Assembly: GCA_005880075.1 (NCBI GenBank)
Contig: VBJT01000019.1
Coordinates: 1-7,277 of the forward strand
DNA length: 7,277 nucleotides
DNA from: Chloroflexota bacterium
GTDB taxonomy: Bacteria > Chloroflexota > Dehalococcoidia > SM23-28-2 > RBG-16-64-32
Direction: 5' to 3'
Part shown: positions 1 through 6,613 of the stretch, piece by piece
How positions within the stretch are numbered: position 1 is the first letter of the stretch
Layout: each line of letters starts with the position of its first letter
Made by a program: the position numbers and the translations under genes
Notes under the pieces: model-generated
What the model was told of the DNA's origin: nothing
Databases searched by the model: none
Seen by the model: only the letters and a program-made list of their open reading frames with translations

Positions 1-127
1 CATCGCCCAGCGAACCCGCCGGATCGTCCGCATGCAGGACGGCCAGATCGTTAGCGATCAGCAGATCGTTAATGCAAAGGCCGGGATCCGGGCGCCGGTG
101 GAGCAGCCCGAGACCGAAGCGGTCTAG
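1..127 (+). CDS. ABC transporter ATP-binding protein, C-terminal end (partial)
   Basis: Only the last 41 codons are present, read from base 2 and ending at TAG 125-127; the 5' part lies outside the window. The tail holds IAQRTRRIVRMQDGQIVSD, the strand-turn-strand 'I..a.R.....DG.I' that closes the nucleotide-binding domain of MacB/LolD-type ATPases after the H-loop. The final residues (about 20) are a polar extension without a recognisable domain. The protein would hydrolyse ATP on the cytoplasmic side and drive the FtsX-like permease encoded 9 bases downstream. Walker A, signature and Walker B motifs cannot be checked here, so the assignment rests on this short motif and on the neighbour. 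Confidence 0.85.
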   Translation, partial: IAQRTRRIVRMQDGQIVSDQQIVNAKAGIRAPVEQPETEAV

Positions 128-130
128 GAG
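126..130 (+). promoter_or_regulatory. Ribosome binding site of the ABC permease, overlapping the upstream stop codon
   Basis: AGGAG begins inside the TAG stop of the ATPase gene and sits 6 bases before the ATG at 137. This fixes ATG 137 over the in-frame ATG at 161. It also implies that ribosomes finishing the ATPase are placed to reinitiate on the permease, so the two subunits would be made in step. Confidence 0.75.
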
Positions 131-136
131 AGCGTC

Positions 137-3100
137 ATGGACGAATTCTTTGGGCTCTCTATGACCACCATCATGATCGTGCTACTGACGGTTCTCGCCG
201 TGTGCCTCTCAGCCGTAGCCTACGTCGCCCTGCGGAATAGGATCCTCTTCCTGATGGGCTTGCGCAACATGCCGCGGAGGATGGCGCAGACGGTCCTGAT
301 TGTAATCGGTTTGATGCTGAGCACGCTGATCATCTCCGCCGCGCTCTCTACAGGCGACACAGTCGACTACAGCATCAGCAAGCTGGCGTACGAGACCCTC
401 GGCCACGTTGACGAGACGATCCAGCCGGGCAACCTCCAGAAAGACGCCTCTTCGCTCGGCGATAGCGGACTCGACGTCGAGGCAGACCAGTATCGTGACT
501 TCCAACAGGCGATCAAGACCGCAAACGACCCGAATATCGACGGCTCAATGGGCGTTCTCTTCGAGCCGGCGCCAGTGCTCAATCCTACGAGCCGCCTCAG
601 TGAGCCATACGTTGAGCTAACGGGGCTCGATACCAGCGCCCTCGAAGGCTTCCCCGATATAATTTCGGCCAACGACGGCCGCGTTCTGGACGTCGCTTCC
701 CTCGGCCCAAACGAGGCGTACATGAACGAGAAGGCTGCCGATAAGCTCGGCACCAAGCCCGGCGACACGGTGCAGTTCTGGGTCAACAACGAGCAGCACG
801 AGTTCAAGATCCTCGATATCGTGAAAGATCGTGTGCTGACAGGTGTGGCGAATGACAAACACAAGGAGGGAATCGTCACCCGCCTCGATACGTTGCATGC
901 GTTGTTCGGGCATGACCGTGTAAGCTTTATCGCTGTTTCCAACCGCGGCGGAGTTCGTGACAGCCTGCCACTCACCGACGCTGTCGAGAACGACTTGAGA
1001 GGCATTATCCAGAACAGCAATCTCCGGCTGGGCCTTGGGGACTCCAAGGATGATGGGATCCGCGCGGCAGAAGAGGTCGGCAATTTCATGGCGACTTTCT
1101 TCATGATCCTCGGCCTATTCTCGATCGGCGCGGGCGTCCTCCTCATCATTATGATCTTCGTTATGCTCGCCGCCGAGCGAAAGTCGGAGATGGGGATGGC
1201 GCGCGCCGTGGGCATGAAGCGGGGTCACCTTGTGCAGATGTTCCTTTCGGAGGGAACCGCATACAACATTCTCTCGGCCATGGTCGGTGCTGGCCTGGGT
1301 ATCCTCGTTTCCTTCGGAATGGCGTACATAATGAGCTCGATCTTTGCTTCGAGCGACTTCGGCGTGACGATCGAGCCACACTTCACGCTGAGATCTCTTG
1401 CCATCGCCTACAGCCTCGGCGTCGTGCTCACTTTCCTCACGGTCACCTTCGCCTCGTTCCGTATCTCGAATCTGAACATCGTGGCGGCCATTCGCGGGAC
1501 GGCTGAGGATAAGCGACCGGACCGCCGCCGCCGAATCCGCTGGTGGTGGGTCGTTATCGCCATTCCGGCGATGATTTTCCCGCCGCTCGGACTCTGGTTC
1601 CTGCTTCGCAACGGTCTCGGTCTGCCTTCCCCCTGGATACTCTCAGGTTTTGGCTTGTTTTTCGGCGGCCTGCTCTTCTTGCTGGGGCTATCATCAGATC
1701 GAGCATTCCCCTTCGCGCTCGGCTTTTCGCTGATCGGAGCCGGTTTCGCGAGGCTCCTGACGCTGCTCAAGCTTCCCGACCGTCCTGTATACACCGCCGT
1801 TGGCATCTTTCTCATTGTCCTCTGGGGCCTGACAGCCGGCGGACGCCTCGAGTTTCTCTTCGGAACGCTAAGCGGCGACATCGAGATGTTCTTCCTGAGC
1901 GGCGTCGCCATGGTAACGGCCGCCACGTTCGTGTTGATCTATAACTCGGATATCATTCTCGCGTTCCTCACACGCATTGGCGGCGCCTTTGGGACGATTC
2001 TTCCCGCAGTCAAGACCGCCGTCGCCTATCCACTCGAGAACCGCTTCCGCACGGGCATGACCCTAGCGATGATCTCGCTTGTCGTTTTCTCGCTGACGAT
2101 GATGTCGACAATGAACTTCAACTTCGACCGCCTGTTCCTCTCCGACGAATCGCGCGGCGGCTGGGACGTAAAAATCGAAGAGAACGCCAATAACCATATC
2201 GCCGACCTCGACGGCGCGCTGCGCAGCGGCGGTTCCTCGGCCCCGGAGCAGTTCCGCACGGAGGGCCGCGTCAGTCTAGGCGGGGGAGCGTCCTCAACCG
2301 AGGTCCGGCAGGAGGTCAACAGCAAATTCGAAGACTATCCTGTGGTTGGCGCCGATAAGGGCTTCCTCGAAAACAGCTCGATTCCGCTCGATCACCGTGC
2401 ACGCGGTTACGAGACCGATCAGGCCGTCTGGCAAGATCTTCTCGCCGGGAAAGATGTCGCGGTCATCGACTCGTTCGCTGTTCGCCGAGGCGGCTTTGGC
2501 GACTCACCCTACGATTTCAAGGTGTCCGGCATCGACGAGAACAACAAGACGTTCGACCCAATTACCCTCGAAGTCCGCGATCCGCTGTCGCTAAAAAGCA
2601 AGCAAGTCCAGGTTATCGGGGTCACCAGCTTGGGCGCCAGTGCAACATTTGCTGGACTGTACGTTCCGGATTCAGCCTTTTTGGAGGTGTTCGGCGAGCC
2701 TCAGCTTTCCAATCACTTCGTCGGTCTGAAGGACCCGAGTAAATCGAAAGACGTCGCTAAGGACATCGAATCGACATTACTTACCACGGGCGTTCAGGCC
2801 GAGTCGATCAAAGCCAAAGTGGACGAGGACCAGGCTCTCTCACGCAACTTCTTCTACCTGATGCAGGGGTTCATGAGCCTGGGCCTTCTTGTTGGAATTG
2901 CTGCCGTGGGGGTCATCGCTTTCCGGATGGTCGTGGAGCGCCGCCAGCAGATCGGGATGCTGAGGGCCATCGGCTACAAGCGCAGTACCGTCGCCCTAAG
3001 CTTTCTCTTGGAGTCCTCGTTTGTGACGCTGCTCGCCATCGTCTCCGGCATGGTCCTTGCGATCTGGCTGTCGTACTTCTTGCTTTCGGCCCCGGACTTT

Positions 3101-3247
3101 CCGACGAACAAGAATGGCTACGCCGTTCCCTGGCTGCAGATCCTCTTCTTCGGGGTCTTTACCTATGTGGCCTCGCTACTGATGACATTCATTCCCGCGC
3201 GCCAGGCCGCCTCCATTCCGACGGCAGAAGCGCTGCGCTACGAGTAA
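137..3247 (+). CDS. ABC transporter permease with two FtsX/MacB-type domains
   Basis: A 1036-residue inner-membrane permease, probably the transmembrane subunit for the ATPase ending just upstream. A first helix (about 9-31) precedes the usual FtsX opening (LRNMPRRMAQTVLIVIG, 42-58; helix 50-70). A large extracytoplasmic domain follows (about 71-315), then the first FtsX core (helices near 318-345, 375-402 and 422-440) with the cytoplasmic coupling motif ERKSEMGMARAVGMKRGHL at 347-365. An Arg-rich loop (459-468) leads into five or six extra hydrophobic segments (about 468-625). A further helix (641-657), a second extracytoplasmic domain (about 660-900) and a second FtsX core (905-930, 955-982, 999-1019) complete it, with the matching motif ERRQQIGMLRAIGYKRS at 934-950. 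Duplicated FtsX permeases of this size occur among lipoprotein and lipid/peptide exporters. The cargo cannot be told from sequence. The reading frame is intact. Confidence 0.93.
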   Translation: MDEFFGLSMTTIMIVLLTVLAVCLSAVAYVALRNRILFLMGLRNMPRRMAQTVLIVIGLMLSTLIISAALSTGDTVDYSISKLAYETLGHVDETIQPGNLQKDASSLGDSGLDVEADQYRDFQQAIKTANDPNIDGSMGVLFEPAPVLNPTSRLSEPYVELTGLDTSALEGFPDIISANDGRVLDVASLGPNEAYMNEKAADKLGTKPGDTVQFWVNNEQHEFKILDIVKDRVLTGVANDKHKEGIVTRLDTLHALFGHDRVSFIAVSNRGGVRDSLPLTDAVENDLRGIIQNSNLRLGLGDSKDDGIRAAEEVGNFMATFFMILGLFSIGAGVLLIIMIFVMLAAERKSEMGMARAVGMKRGHLVQMFLSEGTAYNILSAMVGAGLGILVSFGMAYIMSSIFASSDFGVTIEPHFTLRSLAIAYSLGVVLTFLTVTFASFRISNLNIVAAIRGTAEDKRPDRRRRIRWWWVVIAIPAMIFPPLGLWFLLRNGLGLPSPWILSGFGLFFGGLLFLLGLSSDRAFPFALGFSLIGAGFARLLTLLKLPDRPVYTAVGIFLIVLWGLTAGGRLEFLFGTLSGDIEMFFLSGVAMVTAATFVLIYNSDIILAFLTRIGGAFGTILPAVKTAVAYPLENRFRTGMTLAMISLVVFSLTMMSTMNFNFDRLFLSDESRGGWDVKIEENANNHIADLDGALRSGGSSAPEQFRTEGRVSLGGGASSTEVRQEVNSKFEDYPVVGADKGFLENSSIPLDHRARGYETDQAVWQDLLAGKDVAVIDSFAVRRGGFGDSPYDFKVSGIDENNKTFDPITLEVRDPLSLKSKQVQVIGVTSLGASATFAGLYVPDSAFLEVFGEPQLSNHFVGLKDPSKSKDVAKDIESTLLTTGVQAESIKAKVDEDQALSRNFFYLMQGFMSLGLLVGIAAVGVIAFRMVVERRQQIGMLRAIGYKRSTVALSFLLESSFVTLLAIVSGMVLAIWLSYFLLSAPDFPTNKNGYAVPWLQILFFGVFTYVASLLMTFIPARQAASIPTAEALRYE

Positions 3248-3270
3248 GGCAAGGCCCCTCCAGCAGCGGC

Positions 3271-3276
3271 TAGAAT
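3271..3276 (+). promoter_or_regulatory. Possible -10 box for a leaderless VOC transcript
   Basis: TAGAAT fits TANNNT and would place the transcript start near base 3283, immediately before the GTG (3284) and ATG (3287) start codons. No convincing -35 hexamer is seen 16-18 bases upstream, and no TG extension is present. Only a weak AGAG (3277-3280) could act as a ribosome site, so a leaderless or nearly leaderless mRNA is one reading. Cotranscription from the permease is the alternative. Confidence 0.35.
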
Positions 3277-3286
3277 AGAGACGGTG

Positions 3287-3760
3287 ATGTCCGCTGTACG
3301 CGTCACACGCCTGAACCACGCCGTGCTCTACGTAACTGACATCGAGCGTTCCGCCGAATTCTACCAGCGGGCGTTCGGCTTCGAGGAGATCGGGCGGGAG
3401 GGGCCAATGGTGTTCTTTCGCGCCGCTGGCTCGAGCAACCACCACGACCTGGCCCTGTTCGGCGTGGGCACGGCCGCTCCGCGCCCTCCGCGCGGGGCTG
3501 TCGGCCTCTATCATCTCGCGTGGGAGGTGCCTTCGATCGAGGATCTCGCCGCAGCCGCTTCGACCTTGACAGAACTCAACGCGCTGACCGGCATGAGCGA
3601 CCACGGAGCCACGAAGTCGCTTTACGGCCAGGACCCGGACGGCATCGAGTTTGAGGTAATGTGGCTGGTCCCGCGCGACCAGTGGGGCGAGTACGAGCGC
3701 CGCGGGGTCGTCATGCCTCTCGACCTGAATAGGGAGCTCGCTCGCTTCGGCGGGCGGTGA
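3287..3760 (+). CDS. VOC family protein (glyoxalase/extradiol dioxygenase fold)
   Basis: A 157-residue soluble protein, the usual length for a single-chain VOC protein made of two beta-alpha-beta-beta-beta modules. Module 1 opens with RLNHAVLYVTDIERSAEFYQ, and module 2 with AVGLYHLAWEVPSIEDL. It closes with the DPDG turn at 116-119 and EFEVMW. The expected metal site is His11, His76 and Glu123, all present. A second His pair (His52-His53, in NHHDLALF) lies at the end of module 1. Family members are metal-dependent lyases, isomerases, dioxygenases or resistance proteins, and nothing here picks a substrate. The start could also be the GTG directly before (3284). The gene lies 39 bases after the permease and ends 4 bases from the converging CoA-transferase. 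A functional link to the transferase is possible but unproven. Confidence 0.9.
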   Translation: MSAVRVTRLNHAVLYVTDIERSAEFYQRAFGFEEIGREGPMVFFRAAGSSNHHDLALFGVGTAAPRPPRGAVGLYHLAWEVPSIEDLAAAASTLTELNALTGMSDHGATKSLYGQDPDGIEFEVMWLVPRDQWGEYERRGVVMPLDLNRELARFGGR

Positions 3761-3764
3761 GCCG

Positions 3765-4970
3765 TTACGGAATCGCGCCGCGCTCTTTTAGGCCGATGAT
3801 TCCGTCCCAGTCGTAACCAAGCTCCAACAGCACTTCTTCGGTGTGCTGTCCGAGTTCGGGGGGCGTGCCCTTAGGCAGCCAGGGTGTGCCCGAGAAGTCG
3901 GCCGGCGTGGAGACCGCCTTCTGGGCACCGCCGTCAGGGCCGGGCACGTCCACGAACGCGCCGGCAGCATGGACTACGGGGTCCTGCACGACTTCATTCA
4001 CGGAGTTGACGGGTGCCCACCAGACGTCGTTTGCCGCGAATGCCTCGGCCCACTCCACCATCGTCCTCGTTGCGAAGACATTGTCGAGCTCCTCGACCAG
4101 CGCCGGCGCATTGATCCGCCTCACCTCGATGTTCTTGAAACGCTCGTCCTCCATAAGGCCCTCGCGCCCGATTGCCCGGCAGAGATCGCCCCAGTGACGG
4201 TCCGCCTGGAGGAGCAGCAGCCAGAACCAGCGTCCATCGCCGGACTTGTAGCAGTCGATGATCGGGTTTACCGCGTGGTAGCGGTCGTACGGAAGCACGG
4301 GTACGCCCAGGCGAAGTGCCAGCATAGCGTCCCAGCCCACCATGTACACGCCGACGCGGACAAGCGGGACCGAGACACGCTGGCCCTCGCCGGTCTTCTC
4401 GCGCGAGTAGAGCGCCGCGCAAACGGCACCGGCCGTCATCTGGCCGGTCATGTGATCGCCCATGCCGCCGCGTTGCTGCGGGATATCCGCCCCGGGCGCG
4501 GTCAACGACATGCCGACGCCGGCCTGCGACCAGAATGCGCCGATATCGTACGCGGCCGTATCACGCGACTCCGTGTCCGGCCCGTAGCCCGTGACCTGCC
4601 CGTAGACAAGACGCGGAAACCGCTCGTGCAGGCTTCCGTAGTCGAGGCCGAATTCCTGGAGGACGCGCGGCCTAATATTAGTCACGAAGACATCCGCCTC
4701 GCCGATCAACCGAAAGGCAATCTCCCGCGCCTCCTCGTTCTCGAGGTCGAGGGCCACACTGCGCTTTCCCCGGTTATCGAGTTCAAACGGGGGGTTCAGC
4801 GAAGCAGGCGAGCCCATGAGCGAGGCGAATAGGCCCCGGAACGGATCGCCGGCCGGCGGCTCGAGCTTGATGACGCTAGCGCCCCAGTCGCCCAGCATCG
4901 CCGCGGCGGAAGGCGCGGCCACCCAGAGGCCCAGCTCAACGACCTTGACGCCTTCCAGCGGACCCGCCAT
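3765..4970 (-). CDS. CaiB/BaiF family (family III) CoA-transferase
   Basis: A 401-residue cytoplasmic enzyme, the normal length for formyl-CoA transferase/alpha-methylacyl-CoA racemase relatives. It moves CoA between acyl-CoA and a free acid, or isomerises an acyl-CoA. The N-terminus (LEGVKVVELGLWVAAPSAA) and the following GASVIKLEPPAGDPFR are the family's CoA-binding Rossmann part. RGKRSVALDL (67-76) and ADVFVTNIRP (92-101) are standard landmarks. Asp172 in GGMGDHMTG matches the catalytic aspartate that carries the acyl anhydride intermediate. DGRWFWLLLLQADRHW (245-260) begins the second domain region, and PELGQHTEEVLLELGY is the usual C-terminus. Substrate is not predictable; CoA esters of aromatic, carnitine-like or branched acids are all options for this family. 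It starts 7 bases after the small membrane-protein frame, probably as one transcript. Start ATG is preceded by a modest AGGT 6 bases upstream. Confidence 0.95.
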   Translation of the reverse strand: MAGPLEGVKVVELGLWVAAPSAAAMLGDWGASVIKLEPPAGDPFRGLFASLMGSPASLNPPFELDNRGKRSVALDLENEEAREIAFRLIGEADVFVTNIRPRVLQEFGLDYGSLHERFPRLVYGQVTGYGPDTESRDTAAYDIGAFWSQAGVGMSLTAPGADIPQQRGGMGDHMTGQMTAGAVCAALYSREKTGEGQRVSVPLVRVGVYMVGWDAMLALRLGVPVLPYDRYHAVNPIIDCYKSGDGRWFWLLLLQADRHWGDLCRAIGREGLMEDERFKNIEVRRINAPALVEELDNVFATRTMVEWAEAFAANDVWWAPVNSVNEVVQDPVVHAAGAFVDVPGPDGGAQKAVSTPADFSGTPWLPKGTPPELGQHTEEVLLELGYDWDGIIGLKERGAIP

Positions 4971-4977
4971 TGCTTAC

Positions 4978-5181
4978 CTAGCTGCTCGATCTCCTCGTCA
5001 AAAGGAATTTCCATGTGTAAAGCGGCGTTGTAATTCCAAGAAATAGGGCGGTCCCGAAGTAACGGAACAAGTCGCCGGTCTCGATCGCCGCGGCAGCTCC
5101 CACTATGCCGCCCACCGCTATTCCCATCGCCAATGCCATTTGAGGCCAATACCGGAAAGGATCATCATAGAACCTGAACAA
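4978..5181 (-). CDS. Small probable two-helix membrane protein, unknown function
   Basis: I do not recognise this 67-residue frame. It begins at TTG 5181 and contains two hydrophobic stretches, about residues 15-33 and 41-61, ending in a basic tail (TRRSSS). Each helix is introduced by the same motif: DPFRYW (7-12) and DLFRYF (37-42), followed by MALAMGI and TALFLGI, so the protein looks internally duplicated. The start is favoured because it keeps the first repeat, lies behind a G-rich tract (5184-5193) and follows an extended -10 promoter. An ATG at 5139 would cut the protein to 53 residues and lose the first repeat motif. The frame stays open further upstream into the metallophosphatase gene, but that part is only its antisense-free shadow and has no promoter. 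Its stop is 7 bases before the CoA-transferase ATG, so it probably leads that operon. Confidence 0.5.
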   Translation of the reverse strand: MFRFYDDPFRYWPQMALAMGIAVGGIVGAAAAIETGDLFRYFGTALFLGITTPLYTWKFLLTRRSSS

Positions 5182-5183
5182 GG

Positions 5184-5193
5184 CCCACCCCCC
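5184..5193 (-). promoter_or_regulatory. G-rich ribosome binding tract of the small membrane protein
   Basis: On the minus strand the bases read GGGGGGTGGG. The G-run 5188-5193 lies 6 bases before the TTG at 5181. It can pair with the CCUCC of 16S rRNA if one G-U wobble is allowed. The tract is unusual and weaker than AGGAGG, but it is the only ribosome-site candidate here and it decides the TTG start. Confidence 0.35.
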
Positions 5194-5212
5194 AGAGTGA
5201 TTTTCGCCAAAA

Positions 5213-5221
5213 AGTATAGCA
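5213..5221 (-). promoter_or_regulatory. Extended -10 promoter for the small protein and CoA-transferase
   Basis: Read on the minus strand this is TGC-TATACT, a TGN extension followed by a -10 hexamer with five of six consensus bases. Transcription would start near 5206, leaving a leader of about 25 bases before the TTG at 5181. No good -35 is seen 16-17 bases upstream, as is usual for extended -10 promoters. It lies in the AT-richer gap between the metallophosphatase stop and the next gene. Confidence 0.5.
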
Positions 5222-5341
5222 CGCCGATTCCGGTTTTCATAAGGCGGCAGAACGATTCGGCTAAGGCACCTTCGAATGACCGTCTGCGGCTGCGGCTCCC
5301 CTAAGCAAATGAGGACTAGGTGGGCTATTCGTGGCGCTGCT

Positions 5342-6334
5342 TTACGGAGTAGGCGCAGGGCCGTGGCAAGCGCCGCTACCGGAGTCGCTGAACGTTCCGT
5401 GCCGCTGCTCGGGCATGAACTCCCAGTCGTACCCGGCCGGATGCAGCGTGAGCTTGAGGACTCCAAAGGTGTCGTCGTTGGCTGCTTCGCTATTCGGCAG
5501 GCGCGCGTCCGATTCGCGGTAATGGCTTTCACCCCCCGTCCCCACGACGAACTCGCGGAGGCCATTTTCGGCGTCCATTGCGCCGTCGGGCGTCTGAGGC
5601 GCAAAGCGCTCATAATTGTGCTCGTGCGCGTTTACAACGAGGTCTGCTCCGGCTTCATGGAGTAGGCTCCAGAGCGGCTTCACGAATTGAGAGCTGCCAT
5701 GCACGCGGCCTGAACTGAAGAGCGGGTCGTGCCAGATTGCCAGTGTGCAGAATGCAGGATGGGCCTCTAGGTCGGCGCGAAGCCATCTCGCCTGGGGTGA
5801 TCCATCCGAGCAGGAAATCATCTGACAGTGATCATTTGTGTTGAGGACCACGATGTGCCAGCCACCGAGGTCATAGCTGTAATAGCCCTGCGCCGGATCG
5901 CCAGCGATTGCGCCGTAGTACTCGAAGTATCCGTCCGCATTGCCGCTTTGATATTCGTGATTTCCCAACGCAGGTCGAGTTCTCGCCTTCTGACGTCCCC
6001 AGGTTGGCTCATAGCACTGCTGGTATTCGTCTATCGACCCTTGTTCGTATGCATTGTCCCCCGCGGTGAACACAACTACTTCGCCGGTCGCGGCCGCCAC
6101 GACCTTGTCGAGGAGGTCCGCCGTCAGCGTGTCATTCTCCTGAGCACATGACGAGATATCGCCCGCTCCGACGAGTACCGGATCGTTCTCTCGGGGGGTT
6201 CCCGCTGGAGTGGGAGACTGCCTCAGCGTAGTACCGTCGCTCGCGTCACCACTGCGAAAAAGCGGCGAGACTGCCCAGTACACCGCTCCAGCGAAAGCAA
6301 TGAAGGCAACAAGCGAAAGGATCTTCCAATACAC
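5342..6334 (-). CDS. Membrane-anchored calcineurin-like metallophosphatase
   Basis: A 330-residue extracytoplasmic phosphoesterase. An N-terminal hydrophobic segment (about 4-22) acts as signal anchor, followed by a Ser/Pro/Thr linker (SPTPAGTP, 40-47). The catalytic domain has the metal motifs in family order: GAGDI (Asp59), GDNAYEQG (Asp93, Asn94), GNHEY (Asn125, His126), WHDPLFSSG (His202) and NAHEHNYER (His237, His239). REFVVGTGG (260-268), LKLTLHPAGYDWEF and DSGSGACH near the C-terminus match the purple-acid-phosphatase-like bacterial subgroup. Six cysteines (63, 107, 170, 175, 196, 323) suit disulfides outside the cell. It probably releases phosphate from phosphomonoesters or diesters at the cell surface. 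Compared with the forms I recall, WHHP is WHDP and GHxH is AHEH; the ligands themselves remain. The GTG start is the first possible codon after an in-frame stop and keeps the anchor whole. Confidence 0.92.
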   Translation of the reverse strand: MYWKILSLVAFIAFAGAVYWAVSPLFRSGDASDGTTLRQSPTPAGTPRENDPVLVGAGDISSCAQENDTLTADLLDKVVAAATGEVVVFTAGDNAYEQGSIDEYQQCYEPTWGRQKARTRPALGNHEYQSGNADGYFEYYGAIAGDPAQGYYSYDLGGWHIVVLNTNDHCQMISCSDGSPQARWLRADLEAHPAFCTLAIWHDPLFSSGRVHGSSQFVKPLWSLLHEAGADLVVNAHEHNYERFAPQTPDGAMDAENGLREFVVGTGGESHYRESDARLPNSEAANDDTFGVLKLTLHPAGYDWEFMPEQRHGTFSDSGSGACHGPAPTP

Positions 6335-6613
6335 GGTTTTGAACCCCGGGCTCCTGAATCTTAGTCAATCCTAACAGGCAGCCCCCTGGGGTTCCCCTCA
6401 CCGCCACCAGATGCTTAGAGGTTCAAGCTCATTGATATGAAAATGAAGTGCCGAAAGGGCCCACGCTGCATCAGGCGGCGAGGAATAAATCGAGCGAGCA
6501 CGTAGTGCCCTGCAAGACTACACGCGCTATTGGCGGGCGCAGGGGGCGGGCCGCAGCGGACCTTACCCCTTGCAATCGCCCAACAAGATCAGGAGGAAGG
6601 CCGTTCCAAACTC
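6335..6613. other. Intergenic region between the exported-protein genes
   Basis: No credible gene is seen in these 279 bases. On the minus strand, ahead of the metallophosphatase GTG, are two TANNNT candidates: TAGGAT (about 6369-6374) and TAAGAT (about 6358-6363). There is a CAGGAG (6351-6356) that is 16 bases from the start, too far for a normal ribosome site, and a nearer GGGG about 9 bases away. A GGGG-TT-CCCC hairpin-like element is at 6388-6397. A 5-base inverted repeat (6502-6506 with 6517-6521) lies about 100 bases after the stop of the upstream minus-strand gene but lacks a T-run. None is strong enough to call separately. Confidence 0.4.

Noticed and set aside
367..1215. Minus-strand 282-residue open frame under the permease
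   Set aside because: It is Ser/Arg-rich without domains and is antisense to the clearly recognisable permease.
3843..4832. Plus-strand 329-residue open frame
   Set aside because: It is fully antisense to the CoA-transferase, whose sequence is unmistakable. The frame has no recognisable domain and arises from high GC in the third codon position.
5182..5613. Upstream extension of the small membrane frame to 211 residues
   Set aside because: Bases 5342-5613 are the real metallophosphatase in another frame, and the Ser/Arg-rich translation there is typical of a shadow. The promoter at 5213-5221 lies inside the extension.
6411..6440. GGTTCAAGCTC resembling a tRNA T-loop
   Set aside because: Only three base pairs can form around the loop and no acceptor, D or anticodon arm is found nearby.
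6502..6521. Inverted repeat GTAGT/ACTAC as a terminator for the secreted-protein gene
   Set aside because: The stem is only 5 bases, lies about 100 bases past the stop and is not followed by a T-run on the minus strand.
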